NCBI RefSeq assembly: GCF_022012395.1
Contig: NZ_JAKLTQ010000001.1
Span: 1 to 64,000, forward strand
Origin: Arthrobacter hankyongi
Lineage (GTDB): Bacteria > Actinomycetota > Actinomycetes > Actinomycetales > Micrococcaceae
Length of the DNA: 64,000 nt
Direction: 5' to 3'
Under the pieces are notes generated by a model, which had not been told where the DNA came from, ran no database searches, and saw only the letters and a list, made by a program, of their open reading frames with translations. Each line of letters begins with the position of its first letter. Within the stretch, counting starts at the first letter, position 1. Shown piece by piece: positions 21,401 to 28,767 of this stretch. Made by a program: the position numbers and the translations under genes.

Positions 21401-22293
21401 CCAAGGTGGGCAAACGCTCCTTCCTGGGCAATTCCGGCATGACTGCCGCCGGACGGAAGGTACCGCGGAATTCGCTGGTGGCGGTGCTGTCCGCCACCCC
21501 GGCGAAGGCCAAGGCCGGCTCGTCCTGGCTGGGCAGCCCGCCGGTGCGCCTGCGCCGGAGCGGCATCGAGTCGGACCAATCGTTGACCTACGCCCCGCCG
21601 GCCAGGCTCAAGATTGCGCGCGCCTTGTGGGAACTGTGCCGCTTCGTCCCGGTCGCCGTCACCACCGCGCTGGCGCTCTGCGTGCTGGCCCTGCTCGACT
21701 GGATCGCGCTCTCGTACGGCTACCTGCCGGCCGCCGTGGCCTCGGGGGTGGTCATGATGGCTGCCGGCGCCGCGGCCGCCGGCAGCTCGGTAGCCGCGAA
21801 GTGGCTGCTGGTCGGCCGGATCAAGGCAGGCGAGCATCCGCTCTGGAGTTCCTTCATCTGGCGCAACGAAGTGGTGGACACCTTCGTGGAAATGGTCAGC
21901 GCCCCGTGGTTCGGCCGGCTGGCTTCCGGCACCCCGGCCCTGGTCTGGTGGCTGCGCGGACTGGGCGCCAAGATCGGCCACGGCGTCTGGTGCGAGAGCT
22001 ACTGGCTGCCCGAGGCGGACCTGGTCACCTTGGGCAGCGGCTCCACGGTCAACCGCGGCTGCGTGGTCCAAACCCATCTCTTCCATGACCGGATCATGAG
22101 CATTGATACCGTGGAACTGGCCGCCGGAGCGACGCTGGGCCAGAACTCGGTGATCCTCCCGGCTGCGTCCATCGACGACGGCGCCACGGTGGGCCCTGCT
22201 TCCCTGGTCATGCGCGGGGAAACAGTGCCCGCCGCCAGCTACTGGATGGGCAATCCCGTACAGCCATGGACCGCACCGAACCAGCAGGACTGA
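18412..22293 (+). CDS. Pls/PosA-like membrane nonribosomal peptide synthetase
   Basis: Protein of 1293 aa, close to the size of the epsilon-poly-lysine synthetase Pls. Order of parts: adenylation domain (about 15-480) with FTSGSTGTPKG at 152-162, NTYGPTEAT at 289-297 and the A10 lysine K478; carrier domain (about 500-570) with the phosphopantetheine serine S534 in GGGSL; then hydrophobic membrane segments near 605-665, 830-900 and 1075-1130, alternating with three hexapeptide-repeat, acyltransferase-like modules near 710-800, 945-1020 and 1185-1275. There is no usual condensation or thioesterase domain. This is the layout of the Pls/PosA family, which joins amino acids into short homopolymers. 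Aligned to the GrsA positions the pocket reads D202 A203 E206 S245 I266 G268 T290 V298 V299; an acidic residue at the third place favours a basic amino acid. The start is GTG 18412 with only a weak GCAGG upstream. Coupled to the M1 peptidase gene by TGATG. Product unknown. Confidence 0.9.
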   Translation: MTLLLPQLPGSARAPHSRTLPEIIAASAQAYPEATALDDGRQALTYAELLEEVRAKGRQLQQAGFGAGDKIGIRIPSGTRELYISILATLEIGAAYVPVDADDPDERARLVFGEAQVAGVLGAGGEITVAPVPGTAPDRRTALPSDDAWVIFTSGSTGTPKGVAVTHRSAAAFVDAEAELFLQQEPLGPQDRVLAGLSVAFDASCEEMWLAWRHGACLVPAPRSLVRSGMDLGPWLVDKSITAVSTVPTLAALWPAEALENVRLLIFGGEACPPELAARLAVPSREVWNTYGPTEATVVACAALMDGTGPVRIGLPLDGWDLAVVDADGVPVAEGGTGELIIGGVGLARYLDPAKDAEKYAPMPTLGWERAYRSGDLVVYEPAGLIFAGRADEQVKLGGRRIELGEVDAALQALPDVHGAAAAVKTTAAGNQVLVGYLATGAEYDLTAARARLTEQLPAPLVPLLAIVDTLPTKTSGKVDREALPWPLPGTEPDAGSKLELDPETQWIVDQWAAVLGTSPGSLDADFFTHGGGSLAAAQLVSALRVRYPTIAVAEIYAHPRVGALVEAVRQSEPDGIPAAPQEREVRRTQRKTQIFQTLMGIPLNVLSGMRWLTYLMILNNTLVQLGVFTGAPVISWWWVLASWVVFVSPPGRMAIAVAAARLLLRGVGPGNYPRSGKVHLRLWLAEQIADMAGAVSLASAPFVPYYARALGARIGRNVDLHSVPPVTGLLTLGSGASIEPEVDLAGWWIDGDRVHIGTIEVGPGATVGSRSTLLPGASIGAHASIAPGSAVTGPVKAGLHFSGSPAQRAGKARTGWPEPPGNSSPLWSVFYPVASGLLALIPYLSAVAAIAVAVLVLPDTASGGLSATFWPLLAAVPLAAAVWYLANLLLIAVVVRLLGIGLVPGYHRVRSRIGWQVWATERVLDLARDQLFATYASLFTPVWLRLLGAKVGKNVEASTVLLVPKMTTVGEGAFLADDTMVASYELGGGWMKIAPAKVGKRSFLGNSGMTAAGRKVPRNSLVAVLSATPAKAKAGSSWLGSPPVRLRRSGIESDQSLTYAPPARLKIARALWELCRFVPVAVTTALALCVLALLDWIALSYGYLPAAVASGVVMMAAGAAAAGSSVAAKWLLVGRIKAGEHPLWSSFIWRNEVVDTFVEMVSAPWFGRLASGTPALVWWLRGLGAKIGHGVWCESYWLPEADLVTLGSGSTVNRGCVVQTHLFHDRIMSIDTVELAAGATLGQNSVILPAASIDDGATVGPASLVMRGETVPAASYWMGNPVQPWTAPNQQD

Positions 22294-23696
22294 TGACCGC
22301 CACACCTCCCGACAGCAACCCCGTGCCCGACCGCTACCTGCCCACCAACGGCAGCGCGGATTTCGCCGTCACCCGCTACGACCTCGAACTCGAATGCAAG
22401 CTCGCCGCCAACCGGCTGGCCGGCCACGCCCTGCTGTCCGGCCACATGGTCCGCGGCTGCGGCATACTGGAACTGGACCTGTCCGGCCTGCAGGCCTCCC
22501 GGGTCCAGGTCAACGGGCAACGGCCGCGGAGGATGGTCCAGCGCGCGGGCAAACTGATCATCACGCTGCGCGATCCGCTGCCCGCCGGGGCCGCCCTGAC
22601 CATCGACGTCCGGTATGAAGGAAACCCGGCTCCAGTCAACGGGTTGTGGGGCGACGTCGGCTGGGAAGAACTCACGGACGGCGTGCTGGTGGCGGCCCAG
22701 CCCAACGGAGCTTCGTCCTGGTTCCCCTGCAACGACCATCCGAGCCAGAAGGCCAGCTACCGGATCAGCGTCAGCACGGACGCCGGGTACCGTGCCGTCG
22801 CCAATGGTGCGCTGGTCGCACACACCCGCAGGTCCAGCCGGGAAACCTGGGTCTACGAGATGAACGCCCCGATGGCCACCTACCTGGCCACGCTGCAGAT
22901 CGGCCGGTACGGCCTGCATAGTCTGTTCCCCGCCCTGACCGATGGTCCGGCAGCGCCGGACCCGGGATCTTCAGGCACAGGATCATCAGGCACAGCAGAG
23001 CCGGTCCCCCAAATGGTGGCCGTCTCCGGCCAGCTCCGGCACCGGGCCGAGGCGGCCCTGGCCAGCCAGCAGCGGATGATGGAGGTCTTCGGCCGCTGCT
23101 TCGGCCTCTATCCATTCGGCCGGTACACCGTGGTGGTCACCGAGGACGAACTGGAAATCCCGCTGGAAGCCCAGTCGCTCTCCATCATCGGCCGCAACCA
23201 CCTGGAACCGGGCTGGGAGAACCAGCGGCTGATCGCGCACGAGCTGGCCCATCAGTGGTTCGGCAATTCCCTGACCCTGCGGCAGTGGCGGGACATCTGG
23301 CTGCATGAGGGATTCGCCTGCTATGCCGAATGGATCTGGTCCGAGGCTTCGGGCGCCGCGACGGCTGCCAGCCGGGCCAGGATCGCCTGGCGCAAGCTGT
23401 CCTCGCAGCCCCAGGACATCGCCATCGGCGATCCCGGGGCGGCGCGGATGTTCGACGACCGGGTCTACCAGCGCGGCGCGCTGACGCTGCACGCGCTGCG
23501 CACCGCCGTCGGGGACACGGACTTCTTCCGCATCCTGCGCCGCTGGACCGCGCAGCACCGGCATGGCTCCGTGGAAACTTCGATGTTCCTGTCCCTGGTG
23601 GATGAGGAATCGGACATCCCCCGGGGACTGTCCGCCCGCGGGCTGCTCGAGCCGTGGCTGTACCGGACCGAACTGCCGGCGTTCCCCGGCAAATAG
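22293..23696 (+). CDS. M1 family metallopeptidase
   Basis: Zinc aminopeptidase-like protein of 467 aa. The zinc site is HELAH (H316, E317, H320) with the third ligand E339 in WLHEG, the usual gluzincin spacing. In place of the GAMEN exopeptidase motif it has PLEAQS near 290-295, matching the ALETQ-type variant of bacterial relatives. No clear signal peptide. A Gly/Ser-rich stretch (about 218-236) interrupts the domain. The ATG overlaps the synthetase stop (TGATG), with AGCAGGA upstream; a start nine codons earlier would overlap more. Coupling suggests it trims, releases or degrades the synthetase product, which is inference. Confidence 0.9.
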   Translation: MTATPPDSNPVPDRYLPTNGSADFAVTRYDLELECKLAANRLAGHALLSGHMVRGCGILELDLSGLQASRVQVNGQRPRRMVQRAGKLIITLRDPLPAGAALTIDVRYEGNPAPVNGLWGDVGWEELTDGVLVAAQPNGASSWFPCNDHPSQKASYRISVSTDAGYRAVANGALVAHTRRSSRETWVYEMNAPMATYLATLQIGRYGLHSLFPALTDGPAAPDPGSSGTGSSGTAEPVPQMVAVSGQLRHRAEAALASQQRMMEVFGRCFGLYPFGRYTVVVTEDELEIPLEAQSLSIIGRNHLEPGWENQRLIAHELAHQWFGNSLTLRQWRDIWLHEGFACYAEWIWSEASGAATAASRARIAWRKLSSQPQDIAIGDPGAARMFDDRVYQRGALTLHALRTAVGDTDFFRILRRWTAQHRHGSVETSMFLSLVDEESDIPRGLSARGLLEPWLYRTELPAFPGK

Positions 23697-23726
23697 CAGC
23701 GCGTCAAGCAACAGCACATTAACGCC

Positions 23727-23772
23727 CGACGGCGGGGCCGCACCCTTGGTGCGGTCCCGCCGTCGCTGTTTT
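23727..23772 (+). terminator. Rho-independent terminator of the synthetase-peptidase operon
   Basis: A 17-base-pair stem (23727-23743 with 23749-23765, one G-T pair) closes on a 5-base loop and is followed by CTGTTTT. Lies 31 bases past the peptidase stop. Confidence 0.85.
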
Positions 23773-23794
23773 GGATAGTTCGCTGTTTTCGGCT

Positions 23795-23833
23795 GGCTCA
23801 GTCTTCGGCCGGCTCAGTCTTCGGCCGGCTCAG
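23795..23833. repeat. 16-base tandem repeat at the pheT 3' end
   Basis: GGCTCAGTCTTCGGCC occurs twice in a row (23795-23810, 23811-23826) and a third partial copy (23827-23833) contains the pheT stop codon. It looks like a local slippage duplication of the gene end. Confidence 0.8.
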
Positions 23834-26385
23834 CGCTGGACGGCGCCGAAGCGTTCGGCGGCCAGCGCGACGGCAGCCGCCCGGGCCTCGGAGGCCTCCT
23901 CGGCGGTCAGCGTGCGGTCATTGGCCCGGAAACGCAGGCCGAAGGCCAGCGACTTCCGGCCTTCCTCGATGCCGGAACCGGAGTAGACGTCGAACAGCGC
24001 GATGTCCTCGAGCAGCTCGCCCGCGCCCTCGCGCAGTGCCTCCAGCACCTGCCCGGCGGTGACCGCCTCGTCCACTACCAGCGCCACGTCCTGGGTGGCC
24101 AGCGGGTAGGTGGAGATGTGCTTGGCCACCACCACGTCCGCTGCGGCGTCGAACAGCGCATCGGCATCCAGTTCAAAGGCCACGGTCCGGGCCGACAGGT
24201 CGCGGGAACTGAGCAGCTTCGGATGCAGCTCGCCGGCGTAGCCGACCAGCTGTCCGCTGCGCAGCGACAATGCGGCCGTACGCCCGGGATGGAACGCCTG
24301 GTGCGCGCCCTGGCTGACCACCAGTTCCACACCGAGCACGTCGGCGACCAGGCGGGCGCCGTCCAGCGCGTCCGCCCAGTCCCACGGCCGCGGGGTGTGT
24401 CCGGCGCCGGCCGGCGAATCATGGCCGGTGAACACCGCGGCGAGGTGCAGCGGCTGCGCGGGCAGCCCGTCGTAGAGCTGGTCCAGCACCTCCTCCGGCG
24501 GCAGTTCGCCCAACGGCGGGAGCTCGGATGTACCCAGCTGGCCGTCGGGCAGGAAGACCAGGCCCGCCTCATAGAGCGCCAGGTCGCGGAAGCCGCGGGA
24601 GTGGTTGCGCCGGGCGGTTTCCAGCAGCCCGGGCAGCACCGAGGTACGCAGGTAGCCGTGCTCGTCGCTGAGCGGGTTCGCCAGCTTGACCGCACTGCGC
24701 CCGGCCCCCGCCTCGGCCACACCGAAGGTGTCGTTGTCGGCCTTGGTCACGAAGGGGTAGGAAAGCACCTCGACGAGGCCGGCGTCGGCGAGCGCCTGCA
24801 GAACCCCGCGGCGCTGCTGCTGCACGCGGGTGAGCCCGCGGCCGGGCGGGGCCACCGGCAGGGTCGCCGGAATCTTGTCGTAGCCGACCAGCCGGGCAAT
24901 CTCCTCGGTCAGGTCTTCCTTGATGGTCAGGTCCTGGCGCCAGCTGGGCACGGTGACCGTGTAGCTGCCCTCATGCTTCCCAACGCCCGCGCCCAGGTCT
25001 TCCAGGCTGCCGACGATCTGTTCTTCGGTGAACTCGATACCGATCCGCTCGGCGGCGAAGCCGGCCGGCAGTTCGATGACCACCGGCTCCGGTGCCGTGC
25101 CGACGTCGGTGGCCGCGGCGTCGGCGGTGCCTCCTGCCAGTTCGGTCAGCAGGTCTACCGCCCGTTGGGCGGCCTCGTCCGCTACCTGCCAGTCCACCCC
25201 GCGCTCGAAGCGCTTGGACGCTTCGGAAGGCAGCTTGTGCCGGCGCCGGGAGCGGGCGATGCCCACTTCCTCGAAGTGGGCGGCCTCGATCAGGACGTTG
25301 ACGGTGCTGTCCGAGACCTCGGTGGCCGCGCCGCCCATCACCCCGGCAATGCCGATGGCGCCGGAATCGTCGGTGATCAGCAGGTCCTCCGCATCCAGCG
25401 TGCGGACCTTGTCATCGAGGGTCTTCAAGGTCTCGCCCGGATTCGCACGGCGCACCACGATCGGGCCCTGCAGCTTGTCCTGGTCGTAGAAGTGCAGCGG
25501 CTGGCCCAGTTCGAGCATGACGTAGTTCGAGATGTCCACCACCAGCGAGATGGAGCGCATGCCGGCCAGGCGCAGCCGGGACGCCATCCACGGCGGCGTC
25601 GGCCGCGTCGGATCCACTCCGCGCACGGTGCGGGCGACGAAACGGTCGCAGCCGGGCTTGCCGTAGATCGGGGCGGAGTCCTCGATCTTCACCGGATAGC
25701 CTTCGCCCGCGGCCCCCTCCGGCACCGCGGCGACGACGACGCCGTCGGCCGGGTCCGTGAACTTGGTGCCGGTGGCGTGCGCGTACTCGCGGGCCACGCC
25801 GCGGATCGAGAAGCAGTAGCTCCGGTCCGGGGTGACGTTGATTTCGGCGGCCTCGTCGTACAGGCCGAGCAGTTCGAGCGCGTCCGCGCCGATCTCCGGG
25901 TCCAGGCCCAGACGGCCGAGCACGAGGATGCCGTCGTGGTCATCGCCGATGCCGAGCTCGCGCACCGAGGCGATCATGCCCGCCGACAGGTGCCCGTAGG
26001 TCTGGCGCGGAGTGATCCGGAAGTCACCGGGCAGCACGGCGCCGGGCAGGGTGACGACCACCTTGTCCCCGGGTTCGAAGTTGTGCGCGCCGCAGACGAT
26101 GCCCTGCACGCCGGAGGGGTCGATGCCGTCCCCGGCCAGGGTCTGTTCCTGACCCTCGGGCACCACGCGGACCTGGCACCAGTTGATGGTCTTGCCGTTG
26201 GACTGCGGTTCCTTCACCGCCGACAGCACCTGGCCGACCACGATCGGGCCGGAGAGCTCGTCCAGCGGACGGTGGACGTCCTCTTCCTCCAGGCCGACCT
26301 TGACCAGCTCCGCCATAACATCTTCGGCGGTGGCGTCCGCCGGAACCTGGGCATACTCGCGCAACCAGGAAAGTGGGATTCGCAT
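23830..26385 (-). CDS. pheT: Phenylalanyl-tRNA synthetase beta subunit
   Basis: Large subunit (851 aa) of the alpha2-beta2 enzyme that loads phenylalanine on tRNA-Phe. Domains in order: N-terminal tRNA-binding OB domain (about 40-150, with VCGAHNFEPGDKVVV), B3/B4 editing region (about 215-400, with ISLVVDISNYVMLELGQPLHFYD), B5 (about 405-480), the synthetase-like core, and the C-terminal anticodon-binding FDX-ACB domain with AFELDADAL and the final RFRANDRTLT segment. Begins three bases after the pheS stop. Intact and of usual length. Confidence 0.98.
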   Translation of the reverse strand: MRIPLSWLREYAQVPADATAEDVMAELVKVGLEEEDVHRPLDELSGPIVVGQVLSAVKEPQSNGKTINWCQVRVVPEGQEQTLAGDGIDPSGVQGIVCGAHNFEPGDKVVVTLPGAVLPGDFRITPRQTYGHLSAGMIASVRELGIGDDHDGILVLGRLGLDPEIGADALELLGLYDEAAEINVTPDRSYCFSIRGVAREYAHATGTKFTDPADGVVVAAVPEGAAGEGYPVKIEDSAPIYGKPGCDRFVARTVRGVDPTRPTPPWMASRLRLAGMRSISLVVDISNYVMLELGQPLHFYDQDKLQGPIVVRRANPGETLKTLDDKVRTLDAEDLLITDDSGAIGIAGVMGGAATEVSDSTVNVLIEAAHFEEVGIARSRRRHKLPSEASKRFERGVDWQVADEAAQRAVDLLTELAGGTADAAATDVGTAPEPVVIELPAGFAAERIGIEFTEEQIVGSLEDLGAGVGKHEGSYTVTVPSWRQDLTIKEDLTEEIARLVGYDKIPATLPVAPPGRGLTRVQQQRRGVLQALADAGLVEVLSYPFVTKADNDTFGVAEAGAGRSAVKLANPLSDEHGYLRTSVLPGLLETARRNHSRGFRDLALYEAGLVFLPDGQLGTSELPPLGELPPEEVLDQLYDGLPAQPLHLAAVFTGHDSPAGAGHTPRPWDWADALDGARLVADVLGVELVVSQGAHQAFHPGRTAALSLRSGQLVGYAGELHPKLLSSRDLSARTVAFELDADALFDAAADVVVAKHISTYPLATQDVALVVDEAVTAGQVLEALREGAGELLEDIALFDVYSGSGIEEGRKSLAFGLRFRANDRTLTAEEASEARAAAVALAAERFGAVQR

Positions 26386-26388
26386 TGC

Positions 26389-27489
26389 TTAGATCTCCAT
26401 CCCGAAGTGTTCGCTGAAACGGACGTCGCCCTCGATCATGTCGTGCATGTCGCTGACCTCATTGCGGAACATGAGCGTGCGCTCGATGCCCATGCCGAAG
26501 GCAAAGCCCGAGTAGACCTCGGGGTCGATGCCCGCGGCGCGCAGCACATTCGGGTGCACCATGCCGCAACCGCCCCATTCGATCCACTGCGGGCCGCCCT
26601 TGGCGCCGGGGTGCCAGATGTCCAGCTCGGCGGAGGGCTCGGTGAACGGGAAGTAGTTCGGGCGCAGCCGGATGCTCGCCTCGGCGCCGAACATCTGCCG
26701 CGCGAAGTGCTCCAGCGTGCCGCGCAGGTCCGCCATGCTCAAGCCCTTGTCGATGGCCAGGCCCTCGAACTGGTGGAACACCGGGGTGTGCGTGGCATCG
26801 AGTTCGTCGGTGCGGAAGACCTTGCCCGGGCACAGCACGTACACGGGCAGGTCGCGCTCGAGCATGGAGCGGACCTGGACCGGCGAGGTGTGGGTGCGCA
26901 GCAGCAGGTGGGCCTGCGGCGGCTCGACGAAGAAGGTGTCCTGCATCTCCCGGGCCGGGTGGTCCGGCTTGAAGTTCAACGCGTCGAAGTTGAACCACTC
27001 CGATTCCAGTTCGGGGCCTTCGGCGATCTCCCAGCCCATGCCCACGAAGATATCGCCGACGCGTTCCTGCAGCGTGGAGAGCGGGTGCCGTGCCCCGGCG
27101 CGGCGCCGGCGCGGGGCGGCGGTCACGTCCACCGCCTCCTCGACCAGGATCTGCGCGTCCCGCGCTGCCTCCAGCTCCTCGGTGCGGGCCGCGAGCGCCT
27201 GGTTCAACCGACCGCGGGCCGGGCCGATGATCTTGCCGGCGGCGGCCTTGTCCTGCTTGGCCAGCTTGCCGATTTCCCGGTTGGCCAGGCTCAGCGGCGA
27301 CTTCTCGCCGGTGTGCGCGATCCGCGCTGCCTTCAGTTGGTCCAGGTTGCCGGCGGCCGCGAAGGCGGCGAGCGCGGCGTTGACGGCGTTGCCGACGGCG
27401 GCTTCATCCAGCGGATCGGGCACGCCCAGGGCGGGCTCGGCCGGTCCCGCCGGCTGCGGGGATGCGGTCCCCAGGGTGGTTTCAGACAT
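26389..27489 (-). CDS. pheS: Phenylalanyl-tRNA synthetase alpha subunit
   Basis: Catalytic class II subunit (366 aa). An N-terminal helical arm (about 30-120) binds tRNA; motif 2 is in the region with [30 protein letters not shown], and motif 3 near the end in [13 protein letters not shown]. The first ~25 residues form a loose Ala/Pro-rich leader. ATG 27489 heads a pheS-pheT transcript. No T-box or other riboswitch structure was recognised in the 156 bases upstream. Confidence 0.98.
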   Translation of the reverse strand: MSETTLGTASPQPAGPAEPALGVPDPLDEAAVGNAVNAALAAFAAAGNLDQLKAARIAHTGEKSPLSLANREIGKLAKQDKAAAGKIIGPARGRLNQALAARTEELEAARDAQILVEEAVDVTAAPRRRRAGARHPLSTLQERVGDIFVGMGWEIAEGPELESEWFNFDALNFKPDHPAREMQDTFFVEPPQAHLLLRTHTSPVQVRSMLERDLPVYVLCPGKVFRTDELDATHTPVFHQFEGLAIDKGLSMADLRGTLEHFARQMFGAEASIRLRPNYFPFTEPSAELDIWHPGAKGGPQWIEWGGCGMVHPNVLRAAGIDPEVYSGFAFGMGIERTLMFRNEVSDMHDMIEGDVRFSEHFGMEI

Positions 27490-27633
27490 GTCTTCGTTCT
27501 TAACTATGGTCGGTTAGTGAGGTCGGTAGCTCGGTGCGGGTGCCCGAAAGCTGGTCCCCGGCACCAATAAGTCTAACGGCCGCGGGTCCCGCCCCACTCC
27601 CACTCCCCCGGGCACTTCCCGCACCTAAGGTCC

Positions 27634-27639
27634 TATGAT
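27634..27639 (+). promoter_or_regulatory. Candidate -10 box, leaderless start
   Basis: TATGAT lies six bases before the ATG at 27646, the best -10 match in this gap, and would place the transcript start at the start codon. Confidence 0.45.
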
Positions 27640-27645
27640 GTGCGC

Positions 27646-28068
27646 ATGACCCCTCGGGAACGCCTGCGGCAGGCGCTGAACTGGCTCAACCTGTCCACCC
27701 CGCTCGGCCTGGCCGTGGCGGCCGGAACCGGCTGCCGGACCGGGCCCGGGCCGCACGGACTGGTCCTCGCCCACGGCTACCGGCTGACGCTGCCGAAGGC
27801 CGCTGCCTTCACGATCGGCAATGTGGTGCTTTTCCGTCCCGCCGCGGCCGCCCTGGCCGGCAATCCCGGGCTGCTCGCCCACGAGGCCCGCCACAGCACG
27901 CAATATGCCGCCTGCCTGGGCCTGCCGTTCCTGCCGCTGTACGGGCTGGCCGCCCTCTGGTCGCTCTGGCGGACCGGCGATCCGGCCTCGCGCAATATCT
28001 TCGAGCGCCGGGCCGGCCTGTCCGCCGGCGGCTATATCGAGCGCCCGCTGCGCGGACGGATCCGGTGA
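27646..28068 (+). CDS. Small HEARH-motif protein of unknown function
   Basis: Protein of 140 aa not assigned to a named family. It contains LLAHEARHSTQY near 84-95, which fits the HExxH zinc-binding pattern of metallopeptidases, followed by a hydrophobic stretch (CLGLPFLPLYGLAALWSLW, about 98-116) and a conserved-looking FERRAGLSAGGY. The first half is moderately hydrophobic with basic ends. A third zinc ligand is not obvious, so catalysis is uncertain. The stop codon overlaps an in-frame GTG of the next gene (GTGA), and both are probably one transcript. Confidence 0.6.
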   Translation: MTPRERLRQALNWLNLSTPLGLAVAAGTGCRTGPGPHGLVLAHGYRLTLPKAAAFTIGNVVLFRPAAAALAGNPGLLAHEARHSTQYAACLGLPFLPLYGLAALWSLWRTGDPASRNIFERRAGLSAGGYIERPLRGRIR

Positions 28069-28082
28069 CGGAGGTGCCTGTG

Positions 28083-28742
28083 ATGGACGTACCGGTGATG
28101 AATATGCCGGCGGGGATCACGGTCACCGGCGTCGGTACGGCCGCGGGCGCCCCGGACCTGCTTCGGCTCAGCCTCGGCGTCGAGGCCACCGCGGTGGGCC
28201 TGGCTGACGCACACCGCCGGGCCGCGGAGGCCGCCACACGGCTGCTGGCAGCCCTCGCCGAAGCGGGGATCGGGCCCGGGGACACCGCGACGTCGGTCAT
28301 TTCGCTGCGTCCGGAAACGTCCTGGCACGACGGCGGCCGGCAGGAGACCACCGGCTACACGGCCTCCACCACCTTCAATGTGACCGTGCGCAATCTGCAG
28401 CATGCCCCGGCGGTGCTCGAGGCCGCTGTGGCGGCCGCCGCGGACAGCCTCCGGCTGGGTGGAACCGGCTTCGGTTTTTCCGAGCCCGAAATCCTGGCCA
28501 CCGCGGCCCGCGCGGCCGCCTGGCAGGACGCACGGACCAAGGCAGGGCAACTGGCGGCCCTCGCCGGACGCAGCCTCGGCCCGGTGCTGCGGATCGAGGA
28601 GAACGGCGCCGGCGGCCCGGTTCCGCTGCCGGCCATGCGGGAGTCGTCGCTGCTGGCCGCCGACCTGCCGGTAGTGCCCGGCACCGCCGAGCTCTCGGCC
28701 AGGCTCACGGTCACATGGGGCTGGGCGGAGGATGGCCGCTGA
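28083..28742 (+). CDS. SIMPL domain (DUF541) protein
   Basis: Protein of 219 aa with one SIMPL/DUF541 domain from about 10 to 215: ITVTGVGTAAGAPDLLRLSLGVEA at the start, the GYTASTTFNVTVRNLQ strand in the middle, and LTVTWGW at the end. Relatives are often envelope proteins linked to oxidative stress, but this copy has no visible signal peptide. ATG 28083 has GGAGGT seven bases upstream; a GTG at 28065 overlapping the previous gene is the alternative. Role unknown. Confidence 0.8.
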   Translation: MDVPVMNMPAGITVTGVGTAAGAPDLLRLSLGVEATAVGLADAHRRAAEAATRLLAALAEAGIGPGDTATSVISLRPETSWHDGGRQETTGYTASTTFNVTVRNLQHAPAVLEAAVAAAADSLRLGGTGFGFSEPEILATAARAAAWQDARTKAGQLAALAGRSLGPVLRIEENGAGGPVPLPAMRESSLLAADLPVVPGTAELSARLTVTWGWAEDGR

Positions 28743-28743
28743 T

Positions 28744-28759
28744 TCGAAACTATGTTCTA
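28744..28759 (+). promoter_or_regulatory. LexA (SOS) box before radical SAM gene
   Basis: TCGAAACTATGTTCTA matches the actinobacterial LexA palindrome TCGAAC-N4-GTTCGA at 10 of 12 defined positions. It ends eight bases before the ATG at 28768 and touches TAATAT (28758-28763), so bound LexA would block the promoter. Confidence 0.7.
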
Positions 28760-28767
28760 ATATCCCT

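Noticed and set aside
24118-27570. Open frame of 1150 codons on the plus strand opposite pheS and pheT
   Set aside because: It is the mirror of two clear synthetase genes; its product is His/Arg/Gly-rich without any family likeness, typical of antisense frames in GC-rich DNA. The long antisense frames over argG/argH (8495-11179), ftsK (57601-60396), the synthetase (18424-21135) and helD (1440-3905) were rejected for the same reason.
27490-27645. T-box or other tRNA-sensing leader before pheS
   Set aside because: No T-box sequence or specifier-loop structure could be made out.
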